The position numbers were made by a program, and so were the translations under genes. A stretch of DNA of 64,000 nucleotides from positions 211,244,246-211,308,245 of the forward strand of contig RSEF01000001.1 in assembly GCA_003993805.1 (NCBI GenBank), written 5' to 3'. Below are positions 12,150 to 24,949 of this stretch, in pieces (positions within the stretch are counted from its first letter, which is position 1; each line of letters begins with the position of its first letter). The notes beneath the pieces are model-generated. The model had not been told where the DNA came from and searched no databases. It was given only the letters and a program-made list of their open reading frames with translations. Source of the stretch: Himantopus leucocephalus (Eukaryota > Chordata > Aves > Charadriiformes > Recurvirostridae).

Positions 12150-12984
12150 GATGAGGTTTCCAGCTCCACGCTGTACATGCTCAGGTGCAGATTGCCACAC
12201 TCAAGGAATTGCACATGGTGATGTAACTGACCAAACACACTCCAAAAAACTTCTGGAAAGAGAAAACCCACTGATTTTTGTAGCTGTACTTGGGGCAAAG
12301 GCCCATTAAATTAAAGGCTGCTTTTCTGTCTTTCCTCAACCTCTCCGTTGCTCCATCTGACTCCTTGCTCTCTACATTGGAGTGAAACTGGTCCTTCCTC
12401 TCCCAGGTCTGGAGTCCAGGGCTGGTCCGGCCGGTTGCTGTAACTGCTGCAGGAGGTGACAGCTTGGCCAACGTGGAGAAACCCCGTGGGAATTTCAGCT
12501 GTGCTCCAGCACATCTCTCCCTTGCATAAGCAAGCTGCAATTCGAAAGACATAATCTGGACAACTCAGTGAGGGTGGATTTCCATGTATGAGGCCAAGGG
12601 CACATCCTGATGTACAGGTCATTCTCATTGAAAAACTTTAAGTCCCCACTCCAAAATATGAGTACATTTGGGGTTTTTTTTTCTAAGAAAACAGACACCA
12701 GAAATGTATTTTTCTTCTCTCATCCATTCTGGCTGGAATTAACCCCTGTACACATGTAGATAGCGGCCCAGAATAGACATACAGAACAGAAAGTTCAAAC
12801 AGTTAAACTTGCGCGATTGTATAAATAACAGCAAACAGGGATCTGTAAGGCAATCATCATCATAATGATGCCCAGAACAGCCAGATGACAGACAGGAACC
12901 CAGTAACCTCTGAAATGCCAGAACAACTCTGCAGCTTGCCACAGCTGCACTGGTTTATAGACTGCAGTTATCCTAACCAATGAG
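12150..12984. other. Unique non-coding stretch
   Basis: Three reverse-strand frames (105, 123 and 67 codons) overlap one another in different phases at 12181-12698, which is what chance gives and not what a gene gives. No repeat was recognised. Confidence 0.5.
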
Positions 12985-13033
12985 GGCATTTTATTATATT
13001 ACATTTTATTTTATTATATTAATTCTATTAGAC
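12985..13033. repeat. AT-rich low-complexity tract
   Basis: The tract is built almost entirely from TTTTATTATATTA-like words. Confidence 0.8.
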
Positions 13034-16000
13034 ATTGTTTGGCTGTTTAAAAGAAGAACAAAGTCTCACAACAGCCTCGGTCCCTTGCAGAGAGAGCTGT
13101 ATGAAAATCTCCTGATAAATAACAGTTGCTGAGAGCAATTGCTCAACCCACGTGCTGCCTTGTACAGAAATGATCATCCACAGAAAGATTTTAAGAAATC
13201 AGGAGAGCGCCTCAGAGAAAGCAGCAGGAGGGATGGAGGAGTGGGGGAAATGGTGTACGGAGGCTGGAAACTTCTGCCAAGCATTGCTGTGCAACTGCTC
13301 GCCTGAGTCAAGTGGTTTTTCTTGAAATATTTGCAGCATCAGGTCCTGGGTTGGTAACTTGAATATTAAGGTAGTACATCAGCATCTTCTAAATGGGTGC
13401 TGAAGAACTCCCAGGGTTCTTCCTGCCTGTGCCCCTTCTCCTTCCCTCTCCAGCCATCTCCGCCCCGCGCAGTTGTACCAGGTCATTTTAAGGGGGAGGG
13501 GGAGGCTCATCTGGAAAACTGCTGCATATTTATAACAAGACCATCTATTACACCAGTGCAGGATGGAATTGAAAACATATGGTGCCCTGGGAGCAGCTGT
13601 TTCTTTTTTTAGGCCTCTTATGCCCTTCAGAAATGTCAAGATAGAGGAACGAAAATGTCAGGAAACTGCAATATGCTTACTCTAAAGGCCTCCCATCGGT
13701 GACGTATTTATGAAGCTGTTGGAAATTTGATTCACATCGAGCACAAGACACCAGGTTTTAAAGACCCACGTTAACAGAGCAGTCTGCTAAAGCTAGTACT
13801 CCTCATCTGCACCTTGGTGGGACATTCTGCTTGGGGACACAGGTCCCCACGCACCTCAGGAGAAAGCCCCCGCTCCTGTAGTTGTGGCTTCATGCCACTT
13901 CCTTGTACGGGTCTAGAGGAATGTCCCCACGCCTTTGCTGCTGTGGTTGGAGAGCCGGGCATTGCCTTGGTAGTAAGCTGCTGCTGTGGATAATGATGGA
14001 GCAGCTGGATGGGACAGTCGCATGGGATTCATGTGCAGTTCTCAATGTTTAAAAACCAATAAATCTGATCAAACAAACCAGTCACCTTGTAGTCTCTGCC
14101 CATGCTGTGCCAGCACTGGGACAGTGCTCTGGAACTGTTTCAGTTCACCATTGATCATGCAGCCACAGCGACCAGTCACTAGTGTCTCAAAAGTCCTCCT
14201 AATGTTTCTTGTTTAGAGGTTTAACCAGAGCTTCCTTAGGGCTGGTCACTTTTTAAAGGCCCAAATGTCATCATCAGCGTGATACAGTAAAAGCAGGTCC
14301 CACAGACTATACAGGGCCAAGCAGGAGAGGAGCAACCAAGCCCTGTTCCCTGCCAGGACTATAAAGCCCGCTTACCTGCAGAACCTGTCGAGAGACTGAT
14401 CTTACAGAGTACGCACCGAGAGCAGGAGCCTGAAAGTGGCCCACAGGAGCTGACAAGGAGCTGACTTTTCTCCAGTACAAGGCAGAGTAAAGCTACAGAG
14501 CTGCATTTGAAACTGATTGCAAATACGACCTGCTGCTGTCTCAGACGCAAAGCCCTGGCTGTGTTCCAGGAGCAGTGACATCACCCCTGTGCTGGAGCTG
14601 AGCTGCATTGGAGGTCACCTCTGGGGATCCCTTCCCAGTCCCCTTCCAGCTTCATGGAGATCAGAGCACTCAAGTTGTGTGTTGGTGGCTTTAAAATTCC
14701 CAGGCCAGTCCCAGTGGAAGAAACACGGGGCTCAGGATCATGGTGTCCTCCCAGCTTAAGGAGGACAGGAGCATGCAGCCTGGTGGCTGTGCTGGAATGC
14801 CTGCACCATGGGACAGCAGTAGCATCTCTTTTCCTTGCTTATGGCCAACAACACAGTCCAACAGAGAGAAAAGGAAGAGGCTTCCAGAAGGAGGCTGGAA
14901 GAGATGGTGGAAATATTTCAGTCAAGCTTCTCAGGGTTTTAAATAAATTAGACTTATCAAACATCGTGGTTTGGTTGGGGTATTTTTTTTTTCATTTTTG
15001 GCAAAAATTTCTGGCAAGGAGCACAGAGCTGTGACCATATTGCAATTCTTGCTGTGGGCTGTATTAGAGGAAAAGGATGTGGGAGGTCTTGGAATCGAGA
15101 AGGGCTGGGGGAAACGGATATGCCCTGTTTCTGAGCCCAGAGTCTGGGATGTGAGGTGGAAAAGTGGTAAAGTGTGGACAGATTATAGAGGGCCAAAGTG
15201 TTGGACCATTTCCAGAATAGGGCTGAGAGAGAAGAGAAAGGATGAGTCAAGGAGCTTACCCCTTGAGCAAGGAGCTCAGCACCTCTGATGTGCTGGCAGG
15301 ATGGGCTCAGCAGGTTTCCTCCTGACTGCAGCTCATACAACCATGTGAGAGAACTTCTACTTCAGTTCATCATGCTGGGGATAACAGCCCTGAGAGCACT
15401 GCCACTTTTCCCACAGCAAGTGGATTTGGGTAGCTCATTTGCAGGTGAGACTTGAGGCTGTGCCTCCAGAGGGGATGCAGGTCCCACTCCAGACCCTCTT
15501 CTAGAGAAAGAGGCAGAAAATATCATTTTGGAGCACAGGGTATGAGATACCAGGCAAAGTCGAGCAGCCTCATGGGAGGGGATGACAGCCTAGGATAGTT
15601 TTGGTTCTGCCTCTAAACCCTGCTGTGCAGCTCACATTGCTCCTAGCTGCTCTCCTCCCGTCTGCATGCCCCTACTAGCAGGGGGAAAGACCATGCTGGA
15701 AGTCATATGGCAGAAGAGGCTAATAAAATAAACACCAGCGTACGCAGAGCAGGGGGCAGAGAACAAAAAAGGGATAGAACCATGATGTTGAAAAGAAAAT
15801 AGGAAGGACTGCAGGAGCAAAAAGGGATATCACAAACTCCTGGAGAACATTAACATGTGAGCGATGGTACATAAAAATTCAAACAACCCACACTTCTGCT
15901 TGCAGGAGCAGTCTCTGCTGGTCTTTCACGTATTTGTGTCTCTTTTTCCACCCCAAAACCAGTCTGTACATTTCCAAATGCAGAAATCCCTTCTGCTGGC

Positions 16001-16322
16001 TGTAGGTGGGGGGTAATAAGCTTTATTTCCAGCACTTTGGGCTCCACGTAGTTCTCTGAGAGGGGAGGAGAGAAGGAGATGATAAAGAAGGATAGATGGT
16101 AGTGGTTCGGACTGAAAAGACTCATGTTGGAGATGAGGAACAGCAAAGAAAGAGAAGGAGGACATGGAGAAAGAAATTGTCTGAAATCCAGTCAGCTCTC
16201 GGGTATGTTCAGACCTATATGGATCTCTGTGGGTGTTGGGTAGTATATAAATTTGGATATGAGAAATACCAGTGAGAATTGCAGTGACTAATCTCCCTTT
16301 TCCTGTGGCCCAGGCAAGGGAT
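13034..16322. other. Unique non-coding stretch
   Basis: No gene is supported. Frames of up to 127 codons at 14654-15340 overlap on opposite strands. The part at 15050-15260 is purine-rich on the plus strand. No repeat was recognised. Confidence 0.5.
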
Positions 16323-16361
16323 GAAGCATCTCCTGTGCCTGTAAAGCACAGGAGATGCTTC
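16323..16361. repeat. Perfect 16-bp hairpin
   Basis: GAAGCATCTCCTGTGC (16323-16338) and GCACAGGAGATGCTTC (16346-16361) are exact reverse complements around the 7-base spacer CTGTAAA. Pairing stops at both ends (T-T outside, C-A inside). The stem is about half the length of a usual pre-miRNA stem, so a microRNA is not called. Confidence 0.9.
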
Positions 16362-16577
16362 TGGACCTGCTGTGTTCATGCTCCTGTTTGATTGCCTTAG
16401 GCATGTAAGACAATATTTCATCTTCCCACTGCAACTCCAGGCTCCACCAGCGATCCCAGTCAACTGCTGTGAGGTTTCACTGGCACATGAGGGAAATAAA
16501 TTTGGCCCATGACTTGGGGATAGTGTGGTTTGGAGCCAGGGTGAGGAGGTGGCGGGTTTTACTCTTTGCTTTGCTGT

Positions 16578-16873
16578 TACTTTTACCAGGGCATGTAGTG
16601 ATAGGACAAAGGGGAATGATTTCAAACTGGAAGAGAGAGATTTAGATTAGCTATTAGGAAGAAATTTTTCACTCTGAGGGTGGTGAGGCACTGGAACGGG
16701 TTGCCCGGAGAAGTTGTGGATGCCTCACCCCTGGACGTGTTCAAGGCCAGGTTGGATGGCGCTTTGATCAACCTGGTCTAGTGGGGGGTGTCTCTGCCCA
16801 TGGCAGGGGGGTTGGAACTAGATGATCTTTAAGGTCCCTTCCAACCTAAACCATTCTATGATTCTGTGATTCT
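16578..16873 (+). mobile_element. CR1 LINE, 5'-truncated 3' end
   Basis: This is the typical avian CR1 3' end, from 'agggcatgtagtgatagg' through the ORF2 C-terminus to an 'attctatgattctgtgattct' type tail (the words overlap near 16854-16873). The last stretch of ORF2 is still open here: the frame runs through VVRHWN, EVVDA and FKARLD words to a TAG stop at 16779-16781. The 3' box before the tail ('ctttaaggtcccttcc') is present. Only the last 290 bases or so of the roughly 4.5-kb element remain, as is usual for CR1. Confidence 0.93.
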
Positions 16874-17524
16874 ACTTTGTAGCCAGATGGCCAATGACCC
16901 TCTGAGAAACCCTGTCCCTTCCACTGAAGCCTCATCTGGGTGGGTTATATTGGCAGGAAGCCCACAGCAAATCATTCCAGGGTGAAATTTTGGAAATCAC
17001 TACAGAGAAGTGGCATTTTCCATTGGTCTTCAGAAGAGATTTCTGTTATTGCAGTGAGACCTCATCCCAGACACCCTCCACCCCTCATTCTCAAAGGTTG
17101 GGGTAGCTCATGTGCTGTCTTGGAGGCCAGATGTGTTGCACAGGGCAATTCTTGGGGAGATGCAACCACCAGCTGTGGATCTGCAGGTTGGGAGCACTCT
17201 ACCAGGGTGAGGAGGTTACTGTCAGCTGAGGCAGCTCTACACACAAGCAATTCCCTTGGCATTGAGCAGCCCAGACAGGAACAGAGAGAAAAAGTCTTGC
17301 ACATAAATCTGGAGCAAATCATCCCCAGGCAGCTCCCACCAGCACGGCAGTTACAATGAGAGAGACTTGCTCAGGTCTCCTTCAGGTAGGGGTAGACATG
17401 CTCCTCCTGAAACAGGCTCATACTGCTTGTAGGGACTTCATCACATGTTCACAGCGGGTCTTAAATTACCTTGCCAGAGGTAAAACTACCTGGGTGTCTG
17501 AAGCCCTTGGGAAAATACTACCTT
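16874..17524. other. Unique non-coding stretch
   Basis: No gene is supported. A 139-codon plus-strand frame (16940-17359) overlaps an 86-codon reverse frame and shows no known motif. Confidence 0.5.
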
Positions 17525-17630
17525 TGGCCTTTCTGTCTTAATTTCCTCTCTCTGGGTGCTTCAGATAACCACGCTTATCTGCCTTTGCCAAACACGTTGA
17601 GATTTGCAGAAGAGAAGCACTGGGTACGTG
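17525..17630 (+). repeat. Ancient SINE-like relic (MIR/CORE-SINE type, 3' part)
   Basis: 'cttaatttcctctctctggg' is followed by 'gataaccacgcttatctgcc' and then 'cgttgagatttgcag' with 'agaagcactgggta' (17596-17627). This is colinear with the sauropsid SINE 3' part: 'cagtttccccatctg', 'ggataa', 'tttgagatctac', 'aaagcgctatata'. The copy is strongly diverged. The assignment is from word order only. Confidence 0.4.
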
Positions 17631-20290
17631 ACTAACGTCGGCATCATCCCCATCATCCCTTTGCTGAACCCCATCAGGCTCAGGTTGCTAAGAGTCAACT
17701 TTGCACCATTTTAACTACCTACGCAGGGAAGGGTCGTGGCTGTTGTGGTCTCCCTAAGCTGCAGAGGTGCCACCAAAAAAACTTATTCAGGCGATTCAAG
17801 CCCTCCAGCAAAGAAAAGTCCAGGCTACCCACAGAAATGGGTATGAACCGAGTACAGAAGGCAGGACAGGGAGAAGTTAATATTTCACAGGCATGATCTA
17901 CAGCCATGAAATGTGATCATGGCTGGGAAATGTGGGTTTATATTTTTTTCTAAATTAAAATAAAAACAAGGCCAGAGCTCCAGCAAAATATGGAACCAGG
18001 GAGTTCTGTTTTAGCTTTGCAGCAAAGTTCGTCTTTAATACTAATTAAATCTTTTGCTGTTGAACAAGAAAAAGTATCAGCTAAGAGACTGTCTCTGCCT
18101 CCAGAGCGTTTGATGTGGTTAATTTCTGGAAAGGAGAATTTGGGACTCGGATTTTGCAGTGCTTCACTTCACTATCCTGGCCTGAAATAAATATGAAACC
18201 CCATGCCAAGAAGTAACAACAAGAAAAATATTTTTTGTGGGTTTGTGCCGCAAAGCTGAGATGGCGATTGATTGAACCATTGATTAGAGGCAGGTGATGA
18301 GTCTCCCGGGCGCAGGGCTGGCGCAGGGCACAGCCACCATGGAGGACAGGGGAATGAGTGTTGCCCTCGTTACCTTACAGCAGATAGCATCCAGAAAGAG
18401 GTACAAAGGTGCTGCTACTGACAGAGTGCTTTTGCAATACGCCTGATTAAATAAAATCCCTTATTGGATGCAGTTGTCAGTTTACTTCAACTAAGATGGA
18501 AACTGGAGAAAGGACAAAATTCAGAATGAGAAGGAGTTAATGCATTTAAAGGGCTAAAACCTGCACCACTGGGATAAAAGCAAACTTAGTCAGTGACTTC
18601 ATTGCAACTCAGCAGTAAATCCAGAGTCACTATTTTCTGTGGAGTGCAGATGTCTGAATACCATCCCTGGATGGGAATAAAAGGAAATGCTGTTTACTGT
18701 GAACAAAATGCATTATGAACAAACTCTGACACACCCTAAACCAACTTTCTTTTGAAAGCAAGAGAGGGTTTCATTAAAAGCAAAATTTGTGAAAAGAGAT
18801 TTAGAGGATATGTGGGAACTTGCTTGAATGATTAAAAATTAATTATAGCAAGGGGGAGGATGTAGAAACACGTTATGTTAGGATGCCACTGTATGGCCCA
18901 GGCAAATCTGTTTCTGAGATTGTAAATTCAGCCCCTTTTCTCTGCTTTCCTCCCTTATATCTGATTCTCCACTGGGCTTGCTGGACACTGGAACAGATGC
19001 ATCTTACAGGTTTGAAAAGCAAAGATGATTCAGTGGTGCAATGCTCCCGGTTAAAGCCCTATCTCCTTGTCCCCCAACTCATTCGCACTGTCACAGAGTG
19101 AAATGCTGAGCTTGCTGCACGTAAGAGGAGGGATAAAGCTCCCGTTGATTTCTTGAAGCTTCTCAGGTTAGAAAAGACCTTAACACTTGACAAGTCTGCA
19201 GCCTCACAGATGTCAAGCAAAGCCACCAAGGAGATGGTAGAAGCATTGCAGAAATGGGCTGCTGGTGTCAGAGGCCCAGGACAGGCCATGGACCTCTGCT
19301 CCCACCTATGTGCTCCGTGCTTCTGCCTGCAAGTGGTCTTTGTCTGGATGCCCATTCCCCACCTTCTCTGGAGGTGGAAAGAGCTGGGGGCAGCCCTGTT
19401 CATCCTTCTGTGGGACAGTGCTCTTGGCAAAACTGCTTGTGAGGTGCCACGAGACCTGGCCCTGCCACGGCAGCATGAGGAGCGTCCCTGAGCGGACATA
19501 GCCAACCACCAGCTGTTTGCACCTCCCCTTGGGCTTCCCTTTAATTTTGGGCTGCTGGTGTTTTGGTTTGCTCTTCTTCAGGGAAGCTGTATAAAATTGT
19601 GGAACAAAGAGGAAGCACGGCTGCTAGGCTTGGTAGCTTGTATGAGAAATGTCCTTCAGTGGTCTCCCCAAACATCCATACCATGAGCAGTAGAAGGGAA
19701 GCAGTTCAGCAAGAGAAGCACTGGAGAATGGTGTCCAGGCTGAGCTGGAGCTGTTGACACTGTCCTTGCTCTTTTAACTCCCTACATGTGGCTGGTGAAA
19801 ATGCCCAAGTCTGGTCACCCCATGCCTGCTGATGCCGGTGGCTGTGGCAGATGTGCAACACTTTGGAAATGAGATCAGAAGGCAGGAGCGAGTGGTGGCT
19901 AAGAGCAACTCCGCTCTCCCCACCATCCTTTCTTTTTTTCCATTCATTTGTTTTACATTCTTTTTTTTTTTCTTGGTCACGTACAAATGTTTGTCCCATA
20001 CAAGTCCAGGACACCTTCCTTGACCTTACAGTTCCCAGAGGGAAAGACAATAAAAAACACTGAAAGCTAAAAATTGGTTTGATTCAAGCCCCTGACTTCC
20101 AATTACCTGAGAACAAGGATCTGCTTTGTTGGTTGTGTATGTTTCAGTGTGCTTACACCATTTTATCTTGCCCAGAGAGCTAGTCAGACATAAACCAGTG
20201 ACGGAGAAGGACTTGGTTTTTGGCCCATCCTCCTCTGAGAGTCCCTTAGCTCTGTTAAAATACCATTTTCAAACAAGCTAGATATTTTCT
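17631..20290. other. Unique non-coding stretch
   Basis: No gene is supported. At 19059-19509 five overlapping frames (up to 148 codons) are open on both strands in a GC-rich part. T-rich tracts lie at 19928-19974. No repeat was recognised. Confidence 0.5.
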
Positions 20291-20350
20291 GCTCTATCCT
20301 CTTCTATCTTATCTGGCCTTTATCATCCGCAATAACATTATTATCAGCCA
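20291..20350 (-). promoter_or_regulatory. Cluster of five GATA cores (candidate element)
   Basis: TATC, the reverse complement of GATA, occurs at 20295-20298, 20305-20308, 20310-20313, 20321-20324 and 20342-20345. All five are in the same orientation within 51 bp. Two are the stronger TTATCA form and one is TTATCT. The motifs are seen directly. A role as a GATA-factor enhancer is inference. Confidence 0.3.
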
Positions 20351-22743
20351 GAGTGTTTGCAGCGATCACTGCAGTACATGTCTGAGGCTTAGCAGATGTA
20401 GAGTAGAGCTGCAAGACTTTTCTCCTGCAATTCCTTTCCCATTAATTTCCAACTATTTTGTTTTCTCCAGCCCCAGAGCTGTTTATCCTTGCTGTGAGCT
20501 CCTCAGCGGGCTGATTCACCCCTTGGGTTGCGCCAGCTCGTGTGAGGGAGCCCAGCGCTCGCCAGCTGGCAGCCCCTCCAGAAGCAGATGAGCTGGCCTG
20601 GAGAAGGACTGAGGTCAGGCTGGCTGGAAGAGCTGCTCGGTTACCATTTCTCCAGGGTTTTCTCCAGTCTTAGGGCTGGATGAGAATGTGGAGAGAATTT
20701 AAAACACCTCTGCAAGAAAACCAAGAGAGGAAAGAGTCTCATGGGGAAAGTGGAAACTTTGTCTTGGGTGCCAACTTTGTCTTTGGGAGAGCTAAATTCA
20801 GCCCCTTCCAGCACCATTTAGCCCCTGTGTGCTTCATTTCTTGCACTTCTCCAAGGATAATGCTACTCCTAGGAATTAGAGATGGTGCTTGTCTTGGCAT
20901 AGGGGCTGTGTAAGTCCCCAAAGACAGTCTAGCACTGGGCAAAGCCATAGTCTGCTCCATGTTGGAAAGGTATGTAAAATGCAAGTCTCCTGCTGACTCC
21001 AGTTGCAAGATTCCTGCTGACATAGGGAAGGGACAGGAATGGGCACATTTTTTTTTTGCCTCTGCACTCCTTCCAGGCCCTCCCCCTGCCTTGTGTTCAC
21101 ACTCCACTCCAGTTTTATGGTGGTAAGTGGCAGAGATGAACACAAGATCAAACACAACTTGTCAGATAGATTTTCTTACTGTTGTTATTTATGTTGTGGA
21201 GACAGAAGTCTTGCCTGGAAGGAGCTACAGGACAGTGAAAATCCTGTTACCCAACATGTAGCATACCCAGCTGTTAGACAAGACAGAAAAAAAAATAATC
21301 AATCAGTGAAAGTATTTTCCTCCTGCCAAGGCATGGGAGTGTGAATCCCTGAAAAAGTGGGTGAGGATGTGACGATCCCACGGAGATGTCCTCACCATGC
21401 CCGTTCAGGTGAGTCCCCCCTGTAGAGCTCTGTTAGCTCTCTTTGAGCCTTTTCCCTCTTTTCTGCATGTTTTCTCTCCTAGAAGCTCCTTCTGTCTGTA
21501 TAACTCACCTTCTACACCTCTTGTGGCCTTTTCCGCTCACTCCATGCTTCAGCTTGGTAGCACCCACTCAACACCCCTTTGCAAAATACAGTCTCATCTG
21601 CACTTGGAGTAAAGCCATCCTGCGGAGGGGATAGCAGAGATCACCTTTAAGATCTTGGCTTTCATATGACAGTTCAATGGCAAGAGAGCTGGAGGCTGTA
21701 CGAGGACTTGGAGAGAGGCGGCTTGTTTTTCTCCTCCAGCATATGTCTGTGTGGGAAGGAGGGCGCTGATCCACAAACAGTCTGCTCGCAGTTTTGTCCG
21801 CTCCAGGCAGAGTTCACAGGCTGCAACAGGGACTTCTGGCCCAAATTCTGTCTCTGAAGAAGCTGACGCGGGCGCTGTGGCAGACTCTGCCATTGTTTCA
21901 TTACCAGTGCGTGTGGGACAGCGGCCAAACCATCCTCTGATCCTGCCGGGGTCTCCCATCCTTCTCCAAATATGCAGACCAGCACGGCATCCCGAGTCCT
22001 GCTCCTCCCAAGGCCAGTGCATTTGGCAGACCAAACCTGGAACCCCCTGGGCTGCCAGAGGAGCAGAGCTGGGAGGGGTCCCCCGGGGCGCAGTAAGTAC
22101 CATGGGTCCTTTCCCTCCTGGGTTCGAGGTATCAGTGCTGGGAACAGAATCGCGTGTGCCATAAGGTGCACTTAGGACAGGGGTGGCAGGACCACCTCCC
22201 AGGGACTTAACACCTGGATCAATGCCAACTGTCCTTAGTCATGGAAAACATCCACTGGAGTCAAGGGAAGTTCACTGACTCAGGGAGCTGAGCTGCTGCC
22301 AGGCTGATGTTATAACCGAGACCCGGGTCTGTGCACCCCATAGTCAAGTTATCTCAGTTTCCTTCTTTGTATAATGTCCATTTGAATTTTAGACAGGGGC
22401 TCAGTAAAGTTTCCCTCCAGTTCTTTCTGGGGAAGCCCCTCTTATAGAGAACCAGTCTAATGCACTGTGTGTCTGGGAGCTCTATAATACCTTGTACTGT
22501 AGGAAAAAAATACTGTATCTATCATCTGCTTCGCTTTCTTTCATTTGGTCTTTCCTTATTTCCTTCTTATCTGAGCTCCTCAATCTTATCTCAGAAGCAT
22601 CCCACCAGACAACTTTTATTGCTGCTAATACTAAACCCCATGTTGTAGAGACCTCCCCCTTTCTTTCAAGAACTTTATGTTTACTGCTTGTCCTCTAGCT
22701 CTTGCCCTGCTGAGTAAATCCCAGGCTGACCGTCAGTATTTCA
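20351..22743. other. Unique non-coding stretch with GC-rich part
   Basis: No gene is supported. The part at 20510-20590 carries several CG dinucleotides. In the GC-rich part at 21594-22175 frames of 137, 165 and 169 codons overlap on both strands, none with a recognisable domain. 'ggcccaaattctgtctctga' near 21838 resembles an old repeat word but stands alone. Confidence 0.5.
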
Positions 22744-22884
22744 GTTGTGGATGCCCCATCATTGGAAGTCTTCAACGTCAGGCTGGACAGGGCTTTGAGC
22801 AACTTGAAGGATGTTCCTGTTCATGGCAGGGGGTTGGGCTATATGGTCTTAGAATGTCCCTTCCAACCCAAACCATTCTATGAT
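22744..22884 (+). mobile_element. CR1 LINE 3' end, short and diverged
   Basis: The copy runs from 'gttgtggatgccccatc' (ORF2 C-terminus, word VVDAPSLEVF) to 'cattctatgata'. Compared with the copies at 16578 and 51740 it lacks the 'cctggtcta' segment that contains the ORF2 stop, so it joins 'gagcaac' to 'ttgaaggatg'. The tail repeats are eroded. It is older or more damaged than the other avian-type copies here. Confidence 0.9.
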
Positions 22885-23249
22885 ACCATGCTTACATGAT
22901 TTCAGTATTGTTCTTGAGGGATTTTTTCAGTCTCCTGGTAGAATATTCTTGTTGTATTTGATTGTCTCCTAGCTTCACAGCTGCCCTACAAAAGGTAACA
23001 AACAGCTTCTTTTTTTTGAAGCTCTTGTCACATTCATTCCTGTTTGTGCAGAATATATATGCACAGTTAACAAGCACAGTTATTAAAAGCTCCTGTATGC
23101 AACATTTCTTCTGAGTGGCCAAAGAAGTAGGTTTTTTCCTCCTCTACAGGAGGAGTAATTTTTCTTCCCTAAGAGCTTGCTGGGTTTCCTTAGCCCCAGG
23201 CTGAGCATAAAAGTGTCCCTTAAGATCACCCCAAAAATGCTGCCACTGA
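22885..23249. other. Unique spacer between two CR1 copies
   Basis: About 365 bases with no recognisable feature. Confidence 0.5.
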
Positions 23250-23590
23250 GTTTATTTAGTCCAGAGAAGAGAAATTTGGAGGGATCACAGACTCATATTG
23301 CAGCAGGGGTCGTACTGAAGCCTTTACCTTGTCTGCAGAGGACAGGCCATACAGTAATTGTATGAAGTTGCAGAGGAGTTTTAGTTTAGGCATTAAGGGA
23401 AAAAAGACTTTCTAACAGTGAAGATAAGTCTGGTAATTTATTGCCTGGGGAGAGTGAGGAATTTCCATCGTTAGAGGCTTTGCGAGCAGGTTGGGCAAAC
23501 CCTTATAAGGGATGGCTTGGGAGAGGATCCTGCCTGTGGGCAAGGCAATGCAGTAGCCAAACTCCCAAGGTCTGTTCCAGCCCTGCTTTT
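23250..23590 (+). mobile_element. Ancient CR1 LINE 3' fragment
   Basis: The order of words follows an older, pre-avian CR1 type. It starts with 'tttagtccagagaagagaaa', then 'gcattaagggaaaaaagac' and 'tttctaacagtgaagataag', then 'ttgcctggggagagtgagga' and 'tttccatcgttagaggcttt'. It continues with 'gagcaggttgggcaaac', 'agggatggctt', 'ggatcctgcc' and 'caaggtctgttccagccctg'. The sequence is much more diverged than the avian-type copies and has no open frame. Insertion before the bird radiation is inferred from that divergence. Confidence 0.75.
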
Positions 23591-24940
23591 TATTATTTTA
23601 TTGTACAGCCTGACTGGAGAGCTCTCCAGGCATGCTGGAAAGTCTGTGGATGCTGAAAGGCTTTCTCTTTTGGGGCAGGTCTCACTAGCAGAGTGCTGAC
23701 TGGTGTATTTTTTTAATATGCATTGTTAAATGAGTTGAGTATGCAGGTCAGTCTCCCAGGGTACGGATTTTAAAAATCCGAAGTCCCTAATGAGGCGAAC
23801 TTGCTATTACTTCTACTTTTTTTTTTTCTTTCCTCCTTGTAGCTAAAGTGATGTTCTACAGATTGCTCACGGTCACCATACGCGCTATCCTGTGGATGCA
23901 ACCCACATGGTGCTAAGTATGTGTGGATCAGGGCTGTTCCTCATCCTGGATGACTTCACCTGAAAGAACAGTCCACGGGCAGTCTGGTGGGAGGGTGGGG
24001 AGTCCAGATGCGCGTGCTCATTCTGGGTAGCTACTTCTGCCACGTGCACGCTATTGCTCCAGTTCCTTTGCTGGATGGCGATGCAAGCTTTCCAACATTG
24101 AGTAATACCAGAATACATCTTATCTTGGGGGCTAGTTGTGGTTAGAGATAATTTTCCTCAAGTATTCACACACACTCTGCTGCACAGCTGGGATGTTTGG
24201 AGAGGGTAAAAAGAAAAGCTCACAAACACAACTGAGGCAACATTTGTTTCTTGAATGTTAATGAACGTCTGCGGGGCGATGCTCCTGCTTTGTGTTCTGC
24301 AGCTCCTGCTCTGCTGATTCTTTTCCCTGGTTGGTGTCATGAGCAGCACCTCCAGGACACCCGCTTGCCCTGAGGGCCGTTGCCAAGGGCACTGAACTTC
24401 CCTGATGGCATAGAGAAATCACAGGGGAAATTGATTGTTGTAGGAATTTTGTACCTAAATAGCTTTGGGGACTAACCTGAGCGAAGTCAGTGGTTTCAGT
24501 TCAGTGAAGGCAGCACTGGGCTGGTGCTGATAATTTTGAAGCGTTGCATCAGCAATCTCTGGAAAAGCATTAGCATTCTTATTGCGAGTGAAATGTTTCG
24601 AAAATGTATGTGATCAGCTGAAAGCTCTGGTGATAAAGATACATAAACTTAACATGAAAAATGTTATTCCTTTATTTGTTCTTGGGACTTCGAGCTTTTA
24701 CAGTGCAGGACATTTTTGAGCTTTCCTTGACACGTTGGCAACTACAGGGTTTGGTAAGCAAAACCTGAGATCCTCATGAATGCACTTGGCTTTTATAGCC
24801 GTACCCTTGAGATTAGCATCTGCTGTCGTGAGTCTTGCCATGAAACCTGTAGCTGTGGCGTGTAGGCCAGAAGGTGTCCCTCATCTCCAGGCTGACAAGA
24901 TGCAGATTGCTACAGCCAGGCCTGGCTGGTGCAATGACCT
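23591..24940. other. Unique non-coding stretch
   Basis: No gene or repeat was recognised. A pyrimidine run ending in CTTGTAG at 23815-23842 looks like a splice acceptor, but no supported exon follows it. Confidence 0.5.
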
Positions 24941-24949
24941 GTGGGCAGC

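Noticed and set aside
16323..16361. microRNA precursor
   Set aside because: The stem is only 16 bp and pairing does not extend outward, well short of the usual 30 bp or so.
21594..22175. Three frames of 137-169 codons on both strands
   Set aside because: They overlap in a GC-rich stretch, have low-complexity composition and no domain, and lack splice-site support. This is typical of chance frames.
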